From Gnomoniopsis sp. IMI 355080 (taxonomy: Eukaryota > Ascomycota > Sordariomycetes > Diaporthales > Gnomoniaceae), in contig JAPEVC010000383.1 of the NCBI GenBank assembly GCA_027946555.1, positions 1-19,937 of the forward strand: 19,937 nt of DNA, written 5' to 3'. Under the pieces are notes generated by a model. It was not told the origin of the DNA and did no database searches. It saw only the letters and a list, made by a program, of their open reading frames with translations. Within the stretch, counting starts at the first letter, position 1. Every line of letters begins with the position of its first letter. Positions 1-9,778 of this stretch are shown here, in pieces. The position numbers and the translations under genes were made by a program.

Positions 1-622
1 ACGCAAACCCCTCCGCCTCAAATCCGCCGAGCGCCTCGCCAACCCCCTTCTCCCCCGCAAAGTCCACCGCCCAGACTCGGCCGTCACCGACACCTTCCTC
101 TCCACCAAGACCGATAAACGCCTCATCAAACACGCCTCCTTCGTCTCGCGCATCACCAAGCCCGCCTCCACCCCGGCCTCGCGCAAAAACGCCAAGCGCG
201 CCGCCAAAAAACGCGACCAGGTGAAATCGTTTGCCGGCGAGGCCTTGCTGGACGCGCTGCCGACCCTGACGGACGCCGAGGTATCCGGCGGGCAGACGGA
301 GCGCGAGGGACGCGTGCGCCACAAGTCGCTCAAGAGTGCGCCCGGTGCGCTGAAGAAGAAAGAGAGGTTGGTGAGGAGTGAGATGGAGAGGTTTGGGGTG
401 TCCTTGGCGCAGCTGGAGACAGTCAAGGAGGCAGCTGGGTCTCCGGCGGCGGCGGACGCCGGGCGAGGAGGGGCGGGCGATGCGAAGATGGAGGGCGTGG
501 AGGAGACACCGGCTGCTAGTGGCGCTGCGGGCCGGTTTGCGGCTCTGCGGGGATTCATTGCTGCTACGATGGAGACGAACCCTGCATTTGCAGCACGGAA
601 GGATGCTGAGAAGGGGACTTGA
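1..622 (+). CDS. SLX9: SLX9-family ribosome biogenesis protein, 3' part (5' end off the window)
   Basis: Partial gene: the open frame (first full codon at position 2) enters from the left edge and stops at TGA 620-622, giving 206 visible residues. The family's conserved blocks appear in order: a basic N-terminal part with DTFLSTKTDKRLIKHASFVSRI (split as DTFLSTKTDK / RLIKHASFVSRI), a Lys/Arg-rich stretch, then KSLKSAPGALKKKERLV followed by EMERFGVSLAQL, and at the end RFAALRGFIAATMETNPAF. Slx9 is a small (about 200 residue) component of 90S and pre-40S particles that helps ITS1 processing and 18S rRNA maturation in the nucleolus, so only a few N-terminal residues are probably missing. An Ala/Gly-rich insert, around window positions 430-530, separates the last two blocks. 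No intron is seen. The next gene to the right is convergent, with 1.1 kb between them. Confidence 0.85.
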   Translation, partial: RKPLRLKSAERLANPLLPRKVHRPDSAVTDTFLSTKTDKRLIKHASFVSRITKPASTPASRKNAKRAAKKRDQVKSFAGEALLDALPTLTDAEVSGGQTEREGRVRHKSLKSAPGALKKKERLVRSEMERFGVSLAQLETVKEAAGSPAAADAGRGGAGDAKMEGVEETPAASGAAGRFAALRGFIAATMETNPAFAARKDAEKGT

Positions 623-1721
623 TGGATAATGAGATTACACACCAGCATAAGGAAGAGGTCTTTGGCAAAAGGCATTACTGGCCATTGCGAATGCGGCTGG
701 TTTGTCAGTCAGCGCGAGGAAACTGGATCAGTCCTCATGTGCGTTGGAAAAATGCACGGGCAGCAGTCGACTGCTTCAGATGACAACAGCCTCAACGCTG
801 ACTTGATTGGGGCACCAATATGAGGCCTTGGGGCAAGACGTCGGTCACCTATTTCGACTATGGGAAAGTGGCACATCTGCCCACGATCCGTTGTGCAGTT
901 TGCAGCAGTACAAGGACGTCAAACTTAGGCGTTCGGCTATCTCACGGTCTCGATGGCGAATGGTGTTGTGCTGTCTGAACCAAACCGGTCCTACCGCTGT
1001 TCGGAATGAGGGCGAAATAGCCACGTATCATCATACGGTGGAAACCCTTTATGGGGGCGATAGAATCCAATGAAGAGCCCAGCCGGGACATCCAGACGTT
1101 GAATTTAATATCCTATTGAGGCTACTGTCATCGAAGAGGCAAGGAGGGCTCCCAATCAAAGTCCTACTGCCATAGCAGGCGCTATTCTGCGTAGGTCTGT
1201 CCCATCCCATTTGGTCTCCTAAAGACAAACATCGGTGTCCAAACCTCTCGTTTCCACCAGACGCAACAAAATTGTCGTCCTAACGCAAAGAGTCCTGTAA
1301 TCATTCCGAGTGTGCCCAGGAGCCCAAGTTGGCACTCTCGGCCAGAAATCGTCGTGAACCAAATCACAAACGCCGGTGCCAGTCCCCCCGCCATCGCGAA
1401 ACGAAATTGATTGCCAACTCCTGTGCTTTGCCTACTGTGAAACCCGCTATTGTGTTGCCCCCGCTTGTACGCTGGAACGCCTGCTTCCCACCATGCGATG
1501 ACTCGATGAGGTCTTGTGGAGACAAAGTGTCTGGGACACGTCGTTAAAGTCGCTTTAGTATGCGCTCGTCGCTAAAGCTGCTACTTTGAATAGTCGGAGG
1601 TGCTGTTTTGAGGAGCCAAACAGTGAAAAGGGGGACGGGAGCCCTCAGGTACTGCAGCCAAAAGTACCGCAACCGAATCTGATTTATGTCATGTGTGAAC
1701 TGTGTGAGAAACACAGACAGC
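623..1721. other. intergenic stretch between convergent genes
   Basis: About 1.1 kb between the SLX9 stop and the protease stop. It must hold both 3' UTRs. Short frames on the plus strand (for example 629-823 and 807-1073) have no recognisable composition or motifs. The only item that gave me pause is a minus-strand open stretch at about 1182-1567, listed separately. Confidence 0.6.
1182..1567 (-). pseudogene. possible relic coding fragment (hydrophobic, unrecognised)
   Basis: On the minus strand the frame stays open for about 128 codons, from just after an in-frame TAG near 1570 to the stop at 1182-1184. The only internal ATG (1394) would give 70 residues. Around and after this Met the translation is hydrophobic and Gly-rich (AGGLAPAFVIWFTTISG, then LGLLGTLGMITGLFALG), like two membrane segments with a short loop, followed by a basic tail. 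The pattern faintly recalls the last segments of a major-facilitator transporter, but no diagnostic motif is present. It lies directly downstream of the protease gene on the same strand with no clear start or splice context. It may be a relic exon, or simply a chance open frame in GC-rich DNA. Confidence 0.15.
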
Positions 1722-2933
1722 TCAATCAATCCGCGGTGCCGGCTCAGGCTTCGAGTACGGACTCGCACTACGCCTCCGCTCTCCCTCCTTGCGTAGACTC
1801 TCGATTATCTTGAGCATCTCCTTACGAGCTCCGGAAGCATCAATCATCTTGTTGCTCATGCTCATGCTCACCTTTTCGCGAGCGTTGGCGTTCAGTAGTC
1901 GCTTTACTAGCAAGTGGCGCATCAGAATGCATACAAACACGCCACAGTCGTTTCCGTTCTCCTGCTGCGGACAATCGTTGATGGCCTGGTAGCGCAAGCC
2001 GATGCCCAGCAACTGGCTAAGCTGCCTCGTGGCAACGTCACCATCGCGATTGTTGGAACCGCCCAGCGAGTCGTAATGAAAAGCGACGCCATCAATCTTG
2101 GAAACAAGCAGTAGTGACCAGTGCGAGCCGTCGGGATTTGTGCGGCTGACGGCGTCGTTGACGGGGACAAAGATGTGGGTGACCTTGGTCATGTCGGGCA
2201 AAACAGGCCTCAGATTTTGCGGATTCTTTTCCCGCATCAAAAGGTAAGCCATCGACGGGCGAAGAAGTGTAATCCGAGCCTGCGGGTACTTGGGAAGTAT
2301 CTCTCGCTCAAGCCACCTGTAGATGTGGTGTTAGCTTGAAGTTCAAGGTATATTTCAATGGATGACACGCACTCCTCCCAAAATGCAATATTCTATGTGT
2401 AGGTCAGCACGTAGCCAAAGTAAAATTGTGAATGTCGACTGGACGTACGTTGTCCGTCAACCAGTCGTTCCTAAGACTCTTGATATCCTCGTAGGTTACT
2501 ATCCAGTATTAGCGAGGGAACGGAGATGCTTCGGAGAGCGGAGAGGCAGCTCGAGGCTGATGCCATACAGCAGACGTCGTGGTCTATAAGAGAAAGTAGA
2601 GTTAGTAGGGCGTACCACACAAGAGCGCAAGATCAGGTCTCAGATCTCGGATGGGAGCTACTCACACGACAGGTAGGGCGAGGTAGGCGAAAGCTGTTTG
2701 CCATCGTGATCAGTCAGCTGGTTGCCATCTTCATCGGCCAATTTGGCGCTTGCTCTGGTGACCCTTGCACCAAGACGACGGCCGTGGCTGTACACCGAAG
2801 GAGTAGAAGAACGTGAGCTGCTAGTAGAAGAAGAACGAGTGGTACGGCTGGAGCTACGAGTTGAAGGCCCCTGGATGCTACCGGTCAAAGAGCCGGTGGT
2901 ACCTCGAGGTCGGCTTCTTCGGCTCGTCGCCAT
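1722..2933 (-). CDS. C48 cysteine protease, NEDD8-specific (NEP1/SENP8-like) type, five exons
   Basis: Predicted peptidase that removes NEDD8 (or another ubiquitin-like modifier) from substrates such as cullins, or matures its precursor. Exons on the minus strand: 2933-2666, 2583-2569 (15 nt), 2498-2449, 2392-2373 (20 nt), 2316-1722. They sum to 948 nt (315 residues) with matching phases and GT..AG introns. The domain starts at SPYLSYHDV and runs through NDWLTDNNIAFWEEWLER and LLRPSMAYLLM. Catalytic residues are His183 in DGSHWSLL, Asp200 in FHYDS, Gln236 and Cys242 in PQQENGNDCG. The HYDS and QQENGNDCG forms resemble SENP8/NEP1 more than SUMO proteases. The N-terminal ~90 residues are Ser/Arg-rich and disordered. 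Start choice: ATG 2933 has a strong context (ACCATGG), but the frame is open upstream and ATG 3302 (CAAAATGCC context after a pyrimidine-rich leader) would add 123 residues. The C-terminal tail is charged (GERRRSASP). Confidence 0.85.
2317..2372 (-). other. intron 4 of the NEP1-like protease gene (56 nt)
   Basis: Donor GTGCGT and acceptor CTACAG on the minus strand. Splicing joins GA to G, restoring a Glu codon inside FWEEWLER, a conserved stretch of the protease fold. Together with the next intron (2393-2448, donor GTACGT, acceptor ACATAG) it isolates a 20-nt exon. Confidence 0.8.
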
Positions 2934-5050
2934 GGTTTGGAGTTTGGGAGCTGGCTTAGAGACGCGGCTCTGTCTCTGTCCCAGCGCCTTGCGCAGGAAT
3001 TGCTCACCCTCCTCCGGGTTGTGTTGCAGCACACGAGGAAAAGCTGGGCTGTGGCGAAGTGCGGTACGTGGTCGAGCGCAGCTCAGACCGCGGACACTAC
3101 TTAGGCCAAGACGAGGATCGGACGTGAGCTTGACATCCCGGAAGGTGCTAGGATGAGCGCAGAATGAAGTGCACTCGTCCGGCACCGTCTGTAAAGGACG
3201 GCACGCGTTGTACCATTCTTGTTGGACGTGAATAGAATCTGAAATGAGGCCGCTGCTTACTGTTTCGCCAAATTTGCGAGCAACTCTGTCGCGGAAAGGC
3301 ATTTTGAGCCTGACCTTCGTCCGGTTTTTGGTGAGGGGTAGTACGTTGGGGTGGATGGAGAGTCGGGGAAGAAGGCGACAGCTTTGAAGAGCGCGGAGTC
3401 TGTTGAAGAGGAAGGAGTGGTAGACGAGGATTTGCGGCCCGCAGCCGAGTCTGTGGTCGAGGTCGAAGACAGCGGGGTCAAGGGATACCTTTCGAATTGA
3501 GGAGGGCAAGTATTCGGAGCCGGATGCTCGTGATGTGGTAGAGAAGGACGCACGTATGATGTCGGACTGGGATCGGAGGTGTTGGAGAGTGGTAAGGCCT
3601 GGTATGTGTGGTAAGGCCTGGTATGTTGCTGGGTGAACGGTGGGACCGGTGGACACTGTGATAAAGTTGCGGGTCGCCGGAAGAAATGACGATGGTGGAT
3701 GGTGGTGATGATGGTGTATCACTTGGGAGGCGATGCAGGCTATGCAGGCTCTGGGTTGGGGTCTGGCTGCCGGGCCTGTCTGTCTGTGGGTCTGTCTAGT
3801 CCTGGCTGGGCGAGCCGAGCCGCCTCTTTTTCTTTCTCTCTGTCACTTTTCCTATGTATCTTTGATGCGAGTGGGTCAGACTGATGTAACGCATGCAAGC
3901 ATTACCGCAAGCCACACAGCCTCATCAGGTTGGTCCGCAAGTCAAATTGGGTGAAAGAAGGGCTGAGAGTTAGAGGTCGATTTGCTTGTAGGTAGGTCTT
4001 GTAGATTGAAAAAGCGTCCCGTGATGGAAAACAAACGCGCCGCCGTAGATATTTGACTGGCTTCTTTCCCCAACAAGCACTAGCACGTTCTTTCTTGAGT
4101 CGTCGGATTGCGGGGCGCTTGCGAGAAAAACGCTTGGAAACACCTCGGCTGGACTGTCTATTGCTACCCAACAGGCACAATAGCTGAATAGCCTCCTACA
4201 ACGACAAGGTGGGACAATCAGTATGGACCTCAGCCCAAATGGCTGTCTCCGGGCTCAGTCCTCATCCGGTCCATTCCTAAATTCCAGGATATCTCAATTT
4301 CCTGCCACTAGGACCGTAAGTACCCAGGTACCCACAGTCAGAAGCAGGCAGAACGGTCAACCATGAGTACCTACTTAGCTATCGGAGAATAATGATAATA
4401 TTGATGACCTAGGAACACAATGCAACCCTATCTCTCAAGGCCATCAACAGGCGAGGAGACAGTCGGCGAAAGGCACCATGTGTCTGTCCGAACCTCCTCT
4501 TCCATAGCACAGCACAAAGTGCTTGCAGATCATCCATGTCCTTCCCCGCGCTGATGCCCGGAAAGATCCACCTCGGAGCCCCGAATCGTCTGCCGTTGCC
4601 CGGCATATTTTTGGAATCCTTTCAATTACCATCTCACAGTATGACCAGGGCAATGTGTCAAGCACAGCCACTTTATGTCTAGAACTTCGTCATCCTGGTC
4701 CTGGTCTTTTGGTTTGGACCACCCTTCTCACTGTGGCTGGTGCTTCGACTGAACTTCACCTCTCTCGCATTTCTTCCTCTTTACGAATACTCTTGACAAA
4801 GATAGGCCGTATGTGCATTTGTAATAGAGTTCACGTGCTGCGTGTGAGATGCCGCCCGTAGCAACTCTGCGACCAACCTTATTCCTCCTTCCACATCCGG
4901 CCGGTAGGTCATTCTTTTGCTAGAGCTAGTCATCGATAAACCATGTTACCGTCTGTTTAGTCTGGAAGCGAAAGAGCTATACTGGGCTATAAGAAAACCC
5001 AGTGTGACAATAAGACGGCCTGGTATTACCGTGCGTGATGCCTCAGCTAC

Positions 5051-5078
5051 CTCCTAGGTACTATGTAGGTACTTACAG
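5051..5078. repeat. TAGGTACC-type intergenic motif pair
   Basis: Two tandem-like copies of TAGGTAC (CCTAGGTACT and GTAGGTACTT) within 28 bp. Similar copies occur at 4316-4333 and 10304-10333, always outside the genes. Their function is unknown to me. Confidence 0.5.
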
Positions 5079-5318
5079 ATGTGTCTGCCTACTCTGCGCA
5101 TACTCACCTAGTAGGATAGCACACATAGTGACCAGTGCTATAGACCAACAATAAGGCACAATTGCATTCAAAGCATATCAAATTTGGTAAAAGTCGATTT
5201 CGTTGATTGTAAGAGACAGTCCAAGCTACGTGTTGATTAACAATGGCAATATCTAACACAAGCAAATTAATCCATATGGCAGCTTTGTGTACTCACGCCT
5301 TCGTATCTCCTCTTCTTC

Positions 5319-5498
5319 ATGAACACCCCGGTCAAAATTGACGTCGATTTCGATTTTCGACGTGTGTCAAAGAAGGAAGCAAGCCCAGCAAACAACAGTA
5401 CACCTCGCGCCTTCCTGAAAATTCTGTATCGCCTCTCGATGGCCAGGAACTACCTGAATGCGACGTCGAAACGTCATGCCAAACAATACAATGCGTAG
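5319..5498 (+). CDS. possible small ORF, 59 residues, unrecognised
   Basis: An ATG preceded by a pyrimidine-rich run (CTCCTCTTCTTC) opens a 59-codon frame ending at TAG 5496-5498. The product starts MNTPVKIDVDFDF and ends basic (TSKRHAKQYNA), with no signal peptide, membrane segment or cysteine pattern. It lies just beyond the stop of the large minus-strand gene, so it may simply be antisense to that gene's 3' UTR. I recognise no homologue. The leader-like tract is the only positive sign. Confidence 0.15.
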   Translation: MNTPVKIDVDFDFRRVSKKEASPANNSTPRAFLKILYRLSMARNYLNATSKRHAKQYNA

Positions 5499-5547
5499 GC
5501 GTACAATTGTTGTAGTCATGGGGTCAAAGATCTCGTATAGAAGCATG

Positions 5548-8500
5548 CTAGGCGTGCCTCAAACGGTGAAGTGTCTTCGTGTCGGTCGTGCGCATTGTGA
5601 TCTTGCCAAAGTCGATGGCCTGCAAGTCAGTACCAATCGAGTCGATCTGGCGACGAGCATCCTCGCAGATTCGAACGTAGTCAAGCCTCCTGTTGTTATG
5701 CTCCTCGATAAGTTGCTTCCTCTCGTTGGTGTGAGTGGCTGCAATACTCTCCACGATCTTGCCACCTCCTGCTCTGTAGTCATGAACCACTTGGTGGACC
5801 TGGGACTCCTTGGAGTGCAAAGCTCGTAGGACGCCCTGTAAATGTGTCAGTGGCAATGACCATCGGGTTGCCGACAAAACGACTCACAGTCACGATTTGA
5901 TGCATTACGTCTTCAACGCCCTCGTAAGGTTGAGAGTCCTGAACCCCTACCTGCTCTTTCTGCTTCACACCAGGGAGCACTCCCTGGGGACGGTTCAGCA
6001 TACCCCGGCGCCACAGGTCAGATCCGGCGGTGTCGGCTGGAATCCCATCACGACATGGACCTTGGCTTTGGTTTTGTATGGATCGTGAGTGAGTCGCGTC
6101 TATGAGATCCCGTGCACTCGTTCGCAGGCGTGGAGGCTCGTACGTATTTTCAATATGATCCCCCACTGATCTCTGGGTCTCCATTTCAGGCGCGGCAGAA
6201 TACTTCGCTGATGTGATACCTCTCAGCTGGTTCACGACGTTATGATCAATGTCTGTGTTCTCAGTGACTTCCTTTGGAGCGAATACGTCGTCACTGCTGA
6301 AACCTTTGGCCGGTACACAAAATTGACTGTAGGGCGCCGACGCAGGTGACGCTATATCGGGCTCAGGAACGTCGAGTTTCACTCGCTTGGAAGGTCTATG
6401 CAAGGTCTTCGACAAGTCTTGCAAGTAAATCTTGGCAGATTCCTTGCCAGTTCCAGGCTGTGAGAAGTTCTTGAGTGTTGGTAGCTGGTGAGAGATGGTC
6501 TCTTGACGGAATGGAGCTTGCGAGTCTCTACGATTATGTTTGATCCCAACCTGTTCATTGTCGAAGGGCTTATTGACCCCCATGGGCTGTTGGTTGACCG
6601 TGAAGTGTTGTTTCCAAGTTGGCTGGTACATCATTATGGGTAGTTGCTCCATGGCGACCCTCTGCGACGTTGCTGCCTGATGGGAAAGTGAGTGCTGTTG
6701 ATTCGTAGTGGAATACTGATTTACTGATTGTATCTTTGCGATCAAGCTAGGCTGTTGTTCCACTCCAGACTGTTGGTCCATGGCAGGGTATTGATGGGTC
6801 GTTGTGTGGCCGTCGAACACAGCTTGCTCGCTCGCAGAATCAGATTCGACCGTGGCCTTCTGAACGAGGGTGACCTGATGAGGTTGATGGTCCACTATTA
6901 TCTTTTGCTCAGGCCGATGCAGAAACTCTGGCGCGTGGCTATCGGCCGAGGGTTGAGAGTTGGATTGGTCCTGGACAGGCAACACTATCCTTGGTTCACA
7001 CTCGCCAGGGAGTGGACGCTTTCGAACCTCGCTTACGCCACTAGGATCCTGTACGAGAAGATTTGATATCATAGCAGAGTCTCTCATCTGAGATACAGGG
7101 ACGGAGCCCTCCAGAATTTCGTCTGGCTGAACTCCGTCCGGTATGAGTAGTTCTTGGACTTCGTCAACAGGCTCGTCCTCAAGTTGAATGTCAGCTATGT
7201 CATTAGCATCATCAGTACCAGCATATTCGTCACCGTTTGGGACGTCTCCTTCATTATTGACATGTGTCGGGGCGGGATATTTTCCTATGTTGACCCGCAC
7301 CGGCGGAGAGGTTGTACAGTTTTCCGTCTCTTCAAGAATCACCGAAGGCTTCCGTGCGATCGTCGTTGTACTCTTCTGCAATGCGCGAGTGCCTCTACCA
7401 CGTTGCCTTACCGACGAGGACGAAAGGTCGACGGTGGAGTGCACAGCATTTGGCTGGCTGTTGACTTGGGGGGAGGGCTGCTGCATCTGAGCATGGTGCG
7501 CCAATGAGTTGTCAGATGATTTAGCGGATTGAAGGTTGCTCTTCTTTGCATTTTGGGCGGGATTATTGCTTCCTGTCAGGCTTTTTCCTTTCTTCTCAGC
7601 CTTCGAAGTACTCGGGCCTGTGCTGTTGCCCGAGTCTTGCTGTTCCGACCGATGGTCAGCTACGCTGGCCTTTTCCTTTGACTTGCCTGTGTTCTTGGGT
7701 CCTTCAACACCAAATACGATGATATTCGCCTTCCTGTCCTTATTTTTAGACCCATGTATGCGACTCTTGCGTTCATCTTGTGCCTCTTGAGCAGAGAGAT
7801 CCATCTCGGTGCGTTCTGCCCGATTTTTGCTTTGCTTTGCCTTGAGACTTGGTGAAATTGGGTCATCCTGTGACGGATCCCCTCGAGATTGACGTGTAAT
7901 CCTGCTTTGGCGAGGATAAGACTCACTGAGGCTGGCAACAGTGGAGATTGGCTCTTTTTGATCCTCATCCGCATCCCGGGATGTGATCATGGAGGGAGGC
8001 ATGGTTTTCAGATGCTTGACCTGGCGTGTCGCTGATTCGATGGCAAACGAAGTCTCCCGTGTCTTGTCAGGGTTGTTCTGCTTCTTGGAAAGAGATCCAC
8101 GCTTTTGGGTAGTAATTGTCTTGTTGGGAAGAGGAGACGACGGCGCGGTATCTGTAGACTTGTCCTTGGACTTTACTTCGATGGAAGGATCTGGTTTTGT
8201 GACCGAAGCCTGAGCTACATTCTTGTTGGACTTCTTGGAAGTGATCTTCGACATCAGGTCAATATCATCATCTTGTTCACCTTGTTTCTCAGTCGCTTTC
8301 CTCTTGCCCTTGCCCCTGCCAGATGCCGTTGATTTCGTCGACACCGTGCCAACTTCGTTACTGCCTCTGGATCTGGTTGTAGTATTTCTGGTGTTACGAA
8401 GAGGCTTCCTGTTGACTTCAAAGACTTTGGACCCGGACTCAACATACTCGTCGCCATCTGATACATCCGTATCAAAGTCTTCGGACTCAGTGGCTGAAGA

Positions 8501-9778
8501 GATGAAGATAACTTCTTTCTGATGACAAGACGCCTGATTCTTGATTGTCTTGGCTGTACGGGTTAGAGCTGGAGCTCTCACAGTCGCCGACTTTGCTGGA
8601 GATCCATTAGATGTAGGACTCAGTGGCTCATCTGAAAGATACTCATTGTTTCCGTTATTTTCGCCACATCCAGGTGCGACCGACTCTTGTACAACATCAG
8701 CGGCACTCGGTTTGGCTTTCTGACGTGGTCTCACAGATTGCCTCTCTTGTGGCGACACCATGGCTCGAGGTGAGGTTTTCTTCGTCGGAAGTGAGAGTTT
8801 TGAGGGTTTTGCGGTTGGATGCTTCCTCGGGGCTTGCTTCGGCTTTTTCCATGATGTCCCGGGAGAAATTCCACGAGAGGAAGGTATATTCGCTTGGTCG
8901 AAAGGGTCATCGGTCTGTTCATCCATCTCTTTATCATGTTCAAGGTCTAAAGCCGATAGCCTCAGCTTTGTGTTGAGCTTGGAGACAGACTTCCGTCGGT
9001 GCGGCACCATCTTTGCTTGTTCCGCTGTTTGAGAAGATATGCTAGAACTGTTCTGTATCATTTCAGGAATGATTGGAAGCGGCTCGTTGTCGATTGAGTC
9101 AGTGACAGAAGGAGCGGTTGAAGAGAATTGTGGAATGCCCTTTTTCTTAGGACGTTCCTCGATGGTAGGAGGATCACTCATCTCCTTTTGACGGGAAGAT
9201 GCCACTCTCTCGGGCTGAGGTAGTGCAGGCATGTCGCTAGCGTCACTCATTCTTCGCTTACGAGACGAGGTCGACCTGCTAGGCTTGGGCGTTGGGGACC
9301 TAGCGGCATCAGACATAAGGCCTTGGTCCTCTCCGTCGTCGGTCATCGAGAGAAATGTGTTTTGGCCACTGCGAGGGGGAACAGGGCAGCTCCCGTCCAA
9401 CTTGCCACCCTTTTGAGCACGATCCTTGATCGGGCTGGACTCGCCAAGATTCTCAACATCGTCGCAAGGTTCGGGCAGGAGCTGTGCTGTATTCCGAAGA
9501 AGCTGCATGGCGCGACCTTGGCTATCATCGAGAGGACCCTCATTGAGGCTTGTGTCGACCAATGACTGCTTGGGCATCTGGCTGCGGTGACGCTGTCGGG
9601 TTTGTGCTGGCTTCACAGCGCTGGGGCTGGCATGAGCCTGGCCAGTCCATGGACTACCGACTTTTATTGGCATGCCCATGACTTCTGAAGCAACCGTGTC
9701 GGTTGGCGACGTTTGGTATGTCATATTGCCATCCTCGTCGATGTCCACCGGGGTCGGACCCTCGTCCGCGTGTGGCAT
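5548..9778 (-). CDS. large disordered, probably nuclear protein of unknown function, 1392 residues, two exons
   Basis: Exon 1 is 9778-5888 and exon 2 is 5835-5548. The 52-nt intron has donor GTGAGT and acceptor TTTACAG and is phase 0. The start is ATG 9778 (context CACAATGCC); the few codons before it lack an ATG. Residues ~1-900 are low complexity, rich in Ser, Lys, Pro, Asp and Gln, with many basic patches (such as SSRKRRMSD). Residues ~940-1070 are rich in Gln/His with loosely repeated motifs ending in NQQ, DQQ or HQ. At 1131-1136 is KRVKLD, identical to the core of the c-Myc-type nuclear localisation signal. The last ~105 residues, running from EDVMHQIV across the splice junction, are ordered-looking and predicted helical or coiled-coil (HSKESQVHQVVHDYR, then HTNERKQLIEEHNNRRLDY). 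I do not recognise the family. A chromatin, kinetochore or other nuclear scaffold role would be inference from the NLS, basic patches and coiled coil only. Confidence 0.8.
5836..5887 (-). other. intron of the large unknown gene (52 nt)
   Basis: On the minus strand the donor is ACT|GTGAGTCG and the acceptor is TTTACAG|GGC. Removing it joins EDVMHQIVT to GVLRALHSKES in frame. Without splicing the first frame stops shortly after at 5780, losing the helical C-terminal domain. Confidence 0.85.

Larger units (their letters stand above)
3303..5547. other. long intergenic region
   Basis: About 2.2 kb between the possible upstream start of the protease gene and the stop of the large unknown gene. On the minus strand 3303-3420 is pyrimidine-rich (CTCCTTCCTCTTC-like), as expected of a promoter or leader for the protease gene. 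A Ser/Thr/Pro-rich minus frame at 3257-3553 and several short frames at 3733-4861 have no recognisable features. TAGGTACC-type motifs sit at about 4316-4333 and 5051-5078. A 59-codon plus ORF at 5319-5498 is listed separately. I see no RNA gene. Confidence 0.55.

Noticed and set aside
5458..5829. 123-codon plus-strand frame
   Set aside because: Mostly antisense to exon 2 of the large unknown gene, which splices in frame and has a coherent helical sequence.
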